A stretch of 5,146 bases of DNA from assembly GCA_964460485.1 (NCBI GenBank), contig CAYWRY010000226.1:1-5146 (forward strand). Direction: 5' to 3'. The stretch is from VGRF01 sp964460485. GTDB lineage: Bacteria > Myxococcota_A > UBA9160 > UBA6930. A model generated the notes under the pieces. The model saw only the letters and a program-made list of their open reading frames with translations. It was not told the origin of the DNA and did not search any database. The position numbers and the translations under genes are program-made. This document shows, one piece after another, positions 1-5,114 of this stretch (position 1 is the first letter of the stretch; the number at the start of each line of letters is the position of its first letter).

Positions 1-962
1 GGGTGCTTGATGCGCTTCGTCCACGACATCTCGGAGATGTGGACGAGGCCCTCGACGCCCGGCTCGAGCTCGAGGAACGCGCCGTAGTCGGTGAGCGACA
101 CGACGCGGCCCTGGATGCGCCTGCCGAGCTGGTACTTCATGGCGGCGTCGCGCCACGGATCCGGCTGGATCTGCTTCAGGCCCAGCGAAACGCGCTCGCT
201 CTCCGGGTCGAAGCGCAGCACCTTCACTTTGAGCTCGTCGCCCACGCGGAAGAGCTCGCTCGGGTGATTGACGCGGCCCCACGACATGTCGGTCACGTGC
301 AGCAGGCCGTCGAGGCCGCCGAGATCGATGAACGCACCGTAGTCGGTGATGTTCTTGATCACGCCGTCGACGATCTGCCCTTCCTGCAGCGTCTGCAGCG
401 TGGACGCGCGCATCCGCTCGCGCTCCTTCTCGAGGAGCGCGCGCCGCGACAGCACGATGTTCCCGCGCCGCTTGTTGAACTTGATGATCTTGAACTGCAG
501 CCGTTCGCCGAGCAGCGCCTCGAGGTTGCGCACGGGGCGCAGATCCACCTGCGAGCCGGGCAGGAACGCCTTCACGCCGATGTCGACGGACAGGCCGCCC
601 TTCACGCGCGAAATCACCTTGCCGTCGACGGCTTCGTCGGCCTCGAAGGCTTTGCTGATCTCGTCCCAGATCTTGAGACGATCGGCCTTCTCCTTGCTGA
701 GGACGATGTAGCCGTCCTCGTCCTCCACCTCTTCGATGAAGACGTCGACGCTGTCGCCGGGCTTGACCAGCAGGCGCCCGGACTCGTCCATGAACTCCCA
801 GGCGTCGACCAGGCCCTCGGACTTGAAGCCCACGTCCACCTGGACGTGGTCTTGATCTGCGGAGAGGACGCGGCCCTTGACGACCTCTCCCTCTTTCAGT
901 TTCGGGGCGTCCTTCGCGAACAGCTCCGCGAACGACGCTCCGGTTGTGGGTTGTTGAGACAT
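1..962 (-). CDS. rpsA: 30S ribosomal protein S1, N-terminal 320 residues (3' part beyond window)
   Basis: Ribosomal protein S1 sits on the 30S subunit and uses repeated OB-fold S1 domains to bind and unfold mRNA during initiation. Reading the minus strand from ATG at 962-960 gives 320 codons open to the window edge. S1 repeats are visible at about residues 24-90, 108-174 and 195-264, with a fourth starting near 282 and cut off. Repeats 3 and 4 carry classic S1 motifs: ITDYGAFIDLGGLDGLLHVTDMSW is shortened here to DYGAF (207-211) and HVTDMSWG (222-229), and repeat 4 has DYGAF (292-296) and HISEMSW (308-314). Full-length proteins are usually about 550-580 residues, so roughly 40% is missing only because the window ends. 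The start is chosen because the N-terminus fits the family and no in-frame start lies just upstream. The gene begins 10 nt after the tyrA stop, so it is probably the distal gene of the aromatic operon, although an additional internal promoter cannot be excluded. Confidence 0.97.
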   Translation of the reverse strand, partial: MSQQPTTGASFAELFAKDAPKLKEGEVVKGRVLSADQDHVQVDVGFKSEGLVDAWEFMDESGRLLVKPGDSVDVFIEEVEDEDGYIVLSKEKADRLKIWDEISKAFEADEAVDGKVISRVKGGLSVDIGVKAFLPGSQVDLRPVRNLEALLGERLQFKIIKFNKRRGNIVLSRRALLEKERERMRASTLQTLQEGQIVDGVIKNITDYGAFIDLGGLDGLLHVTDMSWGRVNHPSELFRVGDELKVKVLRFDPESERVSLGLKQIQPDPWRDAAMKYQLGRRIQGRVVSLTDYGAFLELEPGVEGLVHISEMSWTKRIKH

Positions 963-972
963 GAGGCTGGAA

Positions 973-1938
973 TCACTCCTTGGTGGCTGCCGACTCGGCA
1001 ACCGAGATTTCCGGATCTGCGCCTCCGGATCGGGCGTTCGCTCCGCCGGCCGCGAGCTGAGCCGCGGCGGCGGCGAGAAGCGTTTCGACGGCGCGCGCGT
1101 CGCCGCTCTCGATCGCCCGCGCGAGCGTGGCGGCGCGCTCGGCGGCGGAGAGCAGCGGGCCCGCGAGCGCCTGCTTGTTGTGCAACAGGATGTCGGCCCA
1201 CATCGCGGGATCGCTGGCCGCGATGCGCGTGAAATCCCGGAAGCCGGGCCCCTCGAGCTCGCGCGCGGAGGCGGGCGCGCCTTCGAGCGCCGCCGCGAAC
1301 GCAAAGGCGATCGCGTGGGGCGCGTGGCTCACCCACGCGACCTCTTCGTCGTGGCGCTGCGCCGAGCGGCGCAGCACGCGCGCGCCGAGCGCGCGCCAGA
1401 ACCAGATCACGCGCTCTTCGGCCGCCGGATCCGCCGGCCGTGCGGGCGTGACGACGCACGCGGCGCCCTCGAACAGTTCGGCGCGCGCGTGCGCGTAGCC
1501 GGTGCGGTCGCTGCCGGCCATCGGGTGCGAGCCGACGTAGCGAGCGCTCGGCGGCAGCAGCGGCGGAAGCGACTCCGCGAGTGTCGCCTTCACGCTGCCG
1601 ACGTCGGTGACGATGGCGTCCCGCGCGAGCTGCGGCGCGAGATCCGCCAGCAGCCCGGGCATCGCGTGCACCGGGGTCGCGAGCACGACCAGATCGGCGT
1701 CCCGCACGCCCGCGGCGGGGTCGCGCTCTGCGCGGTCCGCGATGCCGCGCGCGACGACGTCGCGCTGCGCCTCGGGGCGGCGCACGACGGCCACCACCTC
1801 CCTCGCGAGCCTGCGCTCGCGCACCGCGAGCGCGACCGAGCCGCCGAGCAGGCCGGTGCCGACGATGGCCACGCGCTCGAAGTGGCGGCCGGACTCGCCC
1901 CGCTCGGCCTCTGCCGCCCGCCCTGCGCGCCCGCTCAT
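973..1938 (-). CDS. tyrA: Prephenate dehydrogenase (TyrA family)
   Basis: Catalyses NAD(P)-dependent oxidative decarboxylation of prephenate to 4-hydroxyphenylpyruvate (or arogenate to tyrosine) in the cytoplasm. The 321-residue product opens with a Rossmann fold: VAIVGTGLLGGS at 23-34 is the dinucleotide-binding glycine loop. TDVGSVK (111-117) and SHPMAGSDRTG (137-147) are TyrA signatures, and His138 matches the catalytic histidine. WVSHAPHAI (202-210) and GFRDFTRIAASDPAMW (232-247) follow in the helical C-terminal domain, where Arg238 matches the prephenate-binding arginine. The last ~35 residues are Ala-rich and probably disordered. No ACT or chorismate mutase domain is present. The ATG at 1938 is preferred because it overlaps the aminotransferase stop by 4 nt (ATGA). 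A GTG at 1953 would add five residues. The SD is weak, consistent with coupling to the upstream gene. Substrate choice (prephenate or arogenate) cannot be read with certainty. The end of strand beta-2 lacks an acidic residue (see findings). Confidence 0.95.
   Translation of the reverse strand: MSGRAGRAAEAERGESGRHFERVAIVGTGLLGGSVALAVRERRLAREVVAVVRRPEAQRDVVARGIADRAERDPAAGVRDADLVVLATPVHAMPGLLADLAPQLARDAIVTDVGSVKATLAESLPPLLPPSARYVGSHPMAGSDRTGYAHARAELFEGAACVVTPARPADPAAEERVIWFWRALGARVLRRSAQRHDEEVAWVSHAPHAIAFAFAAALEGAPASARELEGPGFRDFTRIAASDPAMWADILLHNKQALAGPLLSAAERAATLARAIESGDARAVETLLAAAAAQLAAGGANARSGGADPEISVAESAATKE
976..981 (-). promoter_or_regulatory. rpsA ribosome binding site inside the 3' end of tyrA
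   Basis: The minus strand reads AAGGAG here, a near-perfect anti-SD match, formed by the last two sense codons of tyrA (Lys-Glu). The spacing to the rpsA ATG is 13 nt, longer than the usual 5-9 nt. No better SD is visible closer to the start. Ribosomes terminating on tyrA would stop directly over this site, which favours translational coupling (inference). Confidence 0.6.
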
Positions 1939-3017
1939 CGCGACGCCCGCCACGCCTGCAGCGCCTTCACGCAGCGCTCGTTCTCCTCGGCGGTGCCGAT
2001 CGAGATGCGGATGTGGCCCGGCATGCCGAAGCCCGCGAGCGGGCGCACGATCACGCCCTGCTTCAGCAGCGCGTCGTACGCGCCCACGCCTGGATCGGCG
2101 AGCAGGAAGTTCGCGTCCGTGGGCCAGGTCGCGATGCCGAGCGCGGCGAGCTCACGCGCCAAGTAGGCGATGCCGTCGGCGTTCACGCGCCGCGTGCGCT
2201 CGACGTGCGCCGCATCGTCGAGGGCGGCCACCGCGGCCTCCTCGGCCAGCAGGTTGAGATTGAACGGATGGCGGGCGCGCTCGAGATAGTCGATCAGCTC
2301 GCGGTCGCCGACGCCGTAGCCGACGCGCAGGCCGGCGAGGCCGTAGATCTTCGAGAAGGTGCGGATCACCAGCGTGCCGGGGCGCTTGGCGATCCAGCTG
2401 AGCGCGTCCGGGAAGTCGGGCCGCCGCACGAACTCGAAGTACGCCTCGTCGACGACGAGCAGGATGTCCGCGGGCAGCGAGGCGACGAACGCGTCGAACT
2501 CGACGCGCCCGACGCTCGTGCCGGTCGGGTTGTTGGGGTTGCAGACCATCACGACGCGGGTGCGCGGCGTGATCGCGGTGCGCATAGCCGCGAGGTCGTG
2601 CACGAGGCCGCGCGTGAGCGGCACGGGCACGGGGGTGCCGCCCATGCCCTTGGTGACGATCGGGTACATGGCGAACGACGGCCACGCGTAGACGACCTCG
2701 TCGCCGGGGCCGACGAAGGCCTTCGCCATCAGCTCGAACACTTCGTCGCCGCCGCAGCCGAAGACGATTTGGTTGCCGCCCACGCCGAGGCGCTGCGCCA
2801 GCTTCGAGCGCAGCTTGAAGCTCGCACCGTCCGGATAGCGGTTCACGCGGGTGGCGGCGGCAGCGATCGCGGCCAGCGCCTTGGGCGACGGCCCGAGCGG
2901 GTTCTCGTTCGAGGCGAGCTTCACCGCCTCCTTGATCCCCAGCTCGCGCTCGAGCTCCTCGATCGGCTTGCCGGGCCTGTACGGCTCGATGCCCGGGATC
3001 CACGGCTTGACGCGCAT
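1935..3017 (-). CDS. hisC: Histidinol-phosphate / aromatic aminotransferase (HisC family)
   Basis: A PLP-dependent fold-type I aminotransferase of 360 residues, the normal HisC length. HisC converts imidazole-acetol phosphate to histidinol phosphate with glutamate, and many homologues also aminate phenylpyruvate and 4-hydroxyphenylpyruvate. Visible signatures are LASNENPLGPSP (34-45), RYPDG (60-64), NPNNPTG (160-166), DEAYFEF (190-196), and SKIYGLAGLRVGYG (222-235) with the PLP-binding Lys223. IRISIGT (336-342) supplies the C-terminal substrate-binding arginine (Arg337). Its start overlaps the pheA stop by 1 nt (TGATG), and its stop overlaps the tyrA start by 4 nt. Lying between pheA and tyrA, with no other histidine gene in the window, it probably makes phenylalanine and tyrosine. 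A second role in histidine synthesis depends on whether another hisC exists elsewhere in the genome. The family call is firm; the in vivo substrate is inference. Confidence 0.95.
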   Translation of the reverse strand: MRVKPWIPGIEPYRPGKPIEELERELGIKEAVKLASNENPLGPSPKALAAIAAAATRVNRYPDGASFKLRSKLAQRLGVGGNQIVFGCGGDEVFELMAKAFVGPGDEVVYAWPSFAMYPIVTKGMGGTPVPVPLTRGLVHDLAAMRTAITPRTRVVMVCNPNNPTGTSVGRVEFDAFVASLPADILLVVDEAYFEFVRRPDFPDALSWIAKRPGTLVIRTFSKIYGLAGLRVGYGVGDRELIDYLERARHPFNLNLLAEEAAVAALDDAAHVERTRRVNADGIAYLARELAALGIATWPTDANFLLADPGVGAYDALLKQGVIVRPLAGFGMPGHIRISIGTAEENERCVKALQAWRASR

Positions 3018-4153
3018 CAACCGGCCTCCCCGGGGCGCAGATTCGTCGCGCGCGGGAATGAGCCCAGCACGCGCCACGAGGTCGCGAGCGTCGCAGCCTC
3101 CGTGCAGGCGTCCTGCACGCGCTTGTCGCTGTGATGGCCCTCCAGATCGAGGAAGAACACGTACTCCCAGGGCGTTCCCTTGAGCGGGCGCGCTTGGATG
3201 CTCGTGAGATTCACGCCATGCACCGCGAACGGCGCCAGCAGGCGGTGCAGCGCGCCGCTCTCGCCCTTGCGCACGGTGTACGCGAGGCAGGTGAGGTCGT
3301 TGCCGCTCGGGGGCGGCGCGTCGCCGCCCAGCACGAGGAAGCGCGTCGTGTTGTCGCGGCGATCCTCGATGCTCGGCGCCACCACCTCGAGGCCCGCCAG
3401 CTCGCCCGCGAACGCGCTCGCGATCGCAGCGGTGCCGGGATCCTTGGTCGCGAGCGCGGCGGCGGCGGCGGTGCTCGCGGTCTCCACGCGCTCGACGCCC
3501 GGCAGGTGACGGTCGAGCCAGTGGAGACACTGAGCGAGGGGCTGCGGATGCGAGGCGACGCGCTTCACGTCCTCGATCCGGCCCGATTGCGAGAGCAGGC
3601 AGTGCGAGATGCGCAGCACGGTTTCGCCGCACAGGGCGAGCCGCGTGTCGAGCAGCGCGTCGAGCGTCGGCGTGACGATGCCGTCGGTCGAGTTCTCCAC
3701 GGGGACGATCCCGTGGTCGGCGTCCTGCCGCTCCACCGCGGCGATCACGTCCGGAATGGTGGCGACGGGCACGTAATCGGCCTGCTCTCCGAACGTCGCT
3801 CGCGCCGCAGCGTGGGAGAAGGTGCCGAGCGGGCCGAGGAACGCGATCCGCAGTCGCGCCTCGAGGCTGCGCGTCGCGAAGATGATCTCGCGGAAGACGG
3901 AGCGAACGCCTGAGGCGGGGAAGGCGCCGGCGTTCGAGCGCACGAGCGCATCCACGAGATCGCGCTCGCGCGCGGCGCGGTAGACCGTGGCGCCGGCGGA
4001 TCGCTTCAAGTCGCCGACCTCCTTCACCAATTCGGCGCGCTTGTTCAGCTCGGCGAGGATCGTGCGGTCGACGGCGTCGATCGCGGCGCGCAAGCGCGCG
4101 AGCGCGTCGTCGCCGCTCTCCGCATTCGCCGTCTTCGCCTTGGGATCGCCCAT
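3017..4153 (-). CDS. pheA: Bifunctional chorismate mutase / prephenate dehydratase (P-protein)
   Basis: Converts chorismate to prephenate and then to phenylpyruvate, committing carbon to phenylalanine. The 378-residue protein has three domains. An AroQ-type chorismate mutase spans about 16-100; aligned to the E. coli domain, active-site positions appear as Arg22, Arg39, Lys50, Arg62-Glu63 and Glu98. The prephenate dehydratase domain spans about 102-276: it starts IAFLGPLGTFSHAA (103-116), contains GIVPVENSTDGIV (148-160), and ends with the catalytic TRF motif at 270-272. An ACT regulatory domain spans about 288-366, with GAL (300-302) and ARP (321-323) at the phenylalanine-binding positions. 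Length and order match the family (about 360-390). The ATG at 4153 is chosen because of the purine-rich SD directly upstream and the good N-terminal alignment. It is the first gene of the minus-strand operon, behind a likely promoter at 4277-4305. Feedback inhibition by Phe is expected from the ACT domain, although two motif residues differ from the E. coli consensus. Confidence 0.97.
   Translation of the reverse strand: MGDPKAKTANAESGDDALARLRAAIDAVDRTILAELNKRAELVKEVGDLKRSAGATVYRAARERDLVDALVRSNAGAFPASGVRSVFREIIFATRSLEARLRIAFLGPLGTFSHAAARATFGEQADYVPVATIPDVIAAVERQDADHGIVPVENSTDGIVTPTLDALLDTRLALCGETVLRISHCLLSQSGRIEDVKRVASHPQPLAQCLHWLDRHLPGVERVETASTAAAAALATKDPGTAAIASAFAGELAGLEVVAPSIEDRRDNTTRFLVLGGDAPPPSGNDLTCLAYTVRKGESGALHRLLAPFAVHGVNLTSIQARPLKGTPWEYVFFLDLEGHHSDKRVQDACTEAATLATSWRVLGSFPRATNLRPGEAG
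3025..3030 (-). promoter_or_regulatory. Strong ribosome binding site for hisC within the pheA 3' end
   Basis: The minus strand reads GGGAGG, followed by 7 nt and then the hisC ATG at 3017. It lies inside the last codons of pheA (the Gly-Glu-Ala region). It is the best-placed SD in the operon and confirms the hisC start at 3017. Confidence 0.75.
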
Positions 4154-4154
4154 G

Positions 4155-4163
4155 CTCCCCCTT
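4155..4163 (-). promoter_or_regulatory. pheA ribosome binding site
   Basis: The minus strand reads AAGGGGGAG immediately before the pheA ATG, with one base between. Taking AAGG (4163-4160) as the SD core leaves 6 nt to the start codon, a normal spacing. This supports the start at 4153. Confidence 0.7.
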
Positions 4164-4167
4164 CGCC

Positions 4168-4196
4168 AGTTCGCGGCGCTTCGGCCGAACGCAACT
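4168..4196 (-). promoter_or_regulatory. Hairpin in the pheA leader, adjacent to the ribosome binding site
   Basis: A 10-bp perfect palindrome, TTCGGCCGAA, lies at 4180-4189. It is enclosed by outer arms: AGTTGCG (4196-4190 on the minus strand) pairs with CGCGAACT (4175-4168) apart from one bulged base at 4172. In mRNA an alternative 6-bp stem with a 4-nt loop is also possible. The structure ends 4 nt before the pheA SD, so it could affect initiation, or the DNA palindrome could be a repressor site. Function is inferred. GC-rich DNA makes chance palindromes common. Confidence 0.4.
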
Positions 4197-4276
4197 CGTG
4201 GGCAAGTGCGCCGGCGCGGCAGCGCGACGACTGCGAATCAGCGAGCGGCCGCGTAACCCCGCGAAAAAGCTGGCGC

Positions 4277-4305
4277 AGCCTATCCGATGGGATTTCGAGG
4301 GTCAA
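4277..4305 (-). promoter_or_regulatory. Sigma70-like promoter for the pheA-hisC-tyrA-rpsA operon
   Basis: On the minus strand TTGACC (4305-4300) matches the -35 consensus at five of six positions. It is followed by exactly 17 nt and then TAGGCT (4282-4277), which keeps the key TA...T of the -10 box. Transcription would start near 4270, giving a leader of about 117 nt before the pheA ATG. This is the most AT-rich stretch of the intergenic region. No leader ORF rich in Phe or Tyr codons and no terminator-type hairpin with a U-run is seen in that leader, so classic attenuation is not supported. Confidence 0.55.
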
Positions 4306-4391
4306 ACACCGAAAGGCGGATTCCGTCGCGCTTCCGCGGAGTTACCTGCGGCGCCCCGCGGGTGTCCGAGCTCGATGAGATGCGGGGGTGG

Positions 4392-4416
4392 CGCGCGCTG
4401 GAGCATGCTGCGCGCG
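4392..4416 (+). promoter_or_regulatory. GC hairpin over the coaE translation start
   Basis: CGCGCGC (4392-4398) and GCGCGCG (4410-4416) form a perfect 7-bp stem around an 11-nt loop. The loop contains the only nearby SD-like sequence, GGAG (4400-4403), an 8-bp palindrome AGCATGCT (4402-4409), and an in-frame ATG at 4405. The stem ends exactly at the base before the ATG at 4417. A role in setting coaE translation is inference. Confidence 0.4.
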
Positions 4417-5073
4417 ATGACGCGGGTGGTCGGGCTATCGGGCGGGATCGGGACCGGCAAGAGCACGGTGGCGCGCCTGTTCGCCGCGCTCGGGGCCGTC
4501 GTGATCGACGCCGACGCGATCGTTCACGAGCTCCAGGCGCCGGGCACACCCCTCCTCGCGGAGATCGCGGCCGCTTTCGGGCCGGAGGTGCTCCGGCCCG
4601 ACGGCTCGCTCGACCGGGCGCGCATGGGCGAGCGCGTGTTCGCGGACCCCTCGGCCCGCGCTCGACTCGGCCGCCTCACCCATCCGGCTGTCGGTCGCGA
4701 GATGCTGCGGCGCCTCGAGGCTGCGCGCGCCGCGCGGGCCCCCCTCGTGGTGATGGACAACCCCCTGTTATTCGAGGGCCGCGTGCGCCGGGCGGCCTCC
4801 CCAGGCGAAGCGCCCGGCCCGGATGCGGGCGAAGAGACGATCCTCGTCTACGCGCCGGCCGAGACCCAGGTCGCCCGGCAGATGGCGCGCGATGGCGTCA
4901 CGCGCGCGTTCGCGCTGCAGCGCCTCGCCGCCCAGCTGCCGATCGACGAGAAGCGCGCGCTCGCCACCTGGGTGATCGACAACTCCGGCTCCCTCGCCGA
5001 GACCGAGCGGCAGGTGCGGGAGCTGCACGCGCTGCTCACACGGCGCAGCGACGCGCGCGTCACGCCCGGATGA
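4417..5073 (+). CDS. coaE: Dephospho-CoA kinase
   Basis: Performs the last step of coenzyme A synthesis: ATP-dependent phosphorylation of the 3'-hydroxyl of dephospho-CoA, in the cytoplasm. The 218-residue product begins VVGLSGGIGTGKST (4-17), the P-loop, with Lys15. It continues with VVIDADAIVHEL (28-39), whose DAD motif is a family hallmark, LTHP (87-90), VVMDNPLLFE (111-120), ARQMARDG (153-160) in the lid region, and WVIDNSGSLAETERQV (185-200). Length is in the usual 195-220 range. Residues about 121-139 form a Gly/Pro/Ala-rich stretch roughly ten residues longer than typical, replacing the usual Gly-Leu that follows PLLFE. The start at 4417 gives the standard N-terminus. ATG 4405 would add MLRA, and the GGAG at 4400-4403 is badly spaced for both (1 nt and 13 nt). 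It is divergent from the aromatic operon and has no downstream partner on its strand in the window. Confidence 0.95.
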   Translation: MTRVVGLSGGIGTGKSTVARLFAALGAVVIDADAIVHELQAPGTPLLAEIAAAFGPEVLRPDGSLDRARMGERVFADPSARARLGRLTHPAVGREMLRRLEAARAARAPLVVMDNPLLFEGRVRRAASPGEAPGPDAGEETILVYAPAETQVARQMARDGVTRAFALQRLAAQLPIDEKRALATWVIDNSGSLAETERQVRELHALLTRRSDARVTPG

Positions 5074-5079
5074 ATCGCC

Positions 5080-5114
5080 GGAGGCCGCGCTGCTAGGGCC
5101 GCAGCGCCGCCTTC
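5080..5114. terminator. Possible shared terminator hairpin between convergent genes
   Basis: GCGCTGC (5087-5093) and GCAGCGC (5101-5107) form a perfect 7-bp stem with a 7-nt loop. After one C-C mismatch (5086/5108) pairing resumes from 5085/5109 out to 5080/5114, including one G-T wobble. The hairpin begins 6 nt after the coaE stop and covers the stop codon of the minus-strand partial gene. Neither side is followed by a T-run, so it is not a textbook intrinsic terminator. It could still be an mRNA-end stabiliser or a U-less terminator. Confidence 0.4.

Larger units (their letters stand above)
4154..4416. other. Divergent intergenic region between pheA and coaE
   Basis: This 263-nt gap carries the minus-strand promoter and leader described separately. 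On the plus strand I see no convincing -35/-10 pair for coaE. Reading frames run through it because of the GC content, but none has a recognisable product. Confidence 0.6.

Noticed and set aside
3..1232. A 409-codon open frame on the plus strand opposite rpsA and the end of tyrA
   Set aside because: It is antisense to a certain S1 gene, its translation is low-complexity Arg/Ala/Leu/Asp/Glu-rich with no family motif, and long antisense frames are expected at this GC content.
961..3134. Several long plus-strand frames (961-2166, 1607-2257, 2013-3134) opposite tyrA and hisC
   Set aside because: All are shadows of conserved minus-strand genes, with Arg/Ala/His-rich translations and no recognisable domain or SD.
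3131..3913. A 260-codon plus-strand frame opposite pheA
   Set aside because: It is antisense to a P-protein with complete motifs, and its composition is typical of a reverse-frame artefact.
3018..4205. An upstream extension of the hisC reading frame to 4205
   Set aside because: The extra ~390 residues are a frame-shifted reading of pheA, Arg-rich and without motifs. The strong SD at 3025-3030 and family alignment fix the start at 3017.
4045..4305. A minus-strand 86-codon frame as a possible pheA leader gene
   Set aside because: It would start inside the -35 box with TTG and run far into pheA in another frame, and it is not enriched in Phe or Tyr codons.
4198..4416. An N-terminal extension of coaE starting at 4198
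   Set aside because: The added ~70 residues have no similarity to CoaE, cross the pheA promoter and leader, and precede a standard CoaE N-terminus.
4154..4416. T-box, riboswitch or other structured RNA in the intergenic region
   Set aside because: I could not recognise a specifier loop, conserved core or terminator/antiterminator pair; only simple GC palindromes are seen.
5070..5096. Mini-ORF (8 codons) whose ATG overlaps the coaE stop as ATGA
   Set aside because: It encodes only MNRRRPRC, lies inside the hairpin region, and has no supporting signal.
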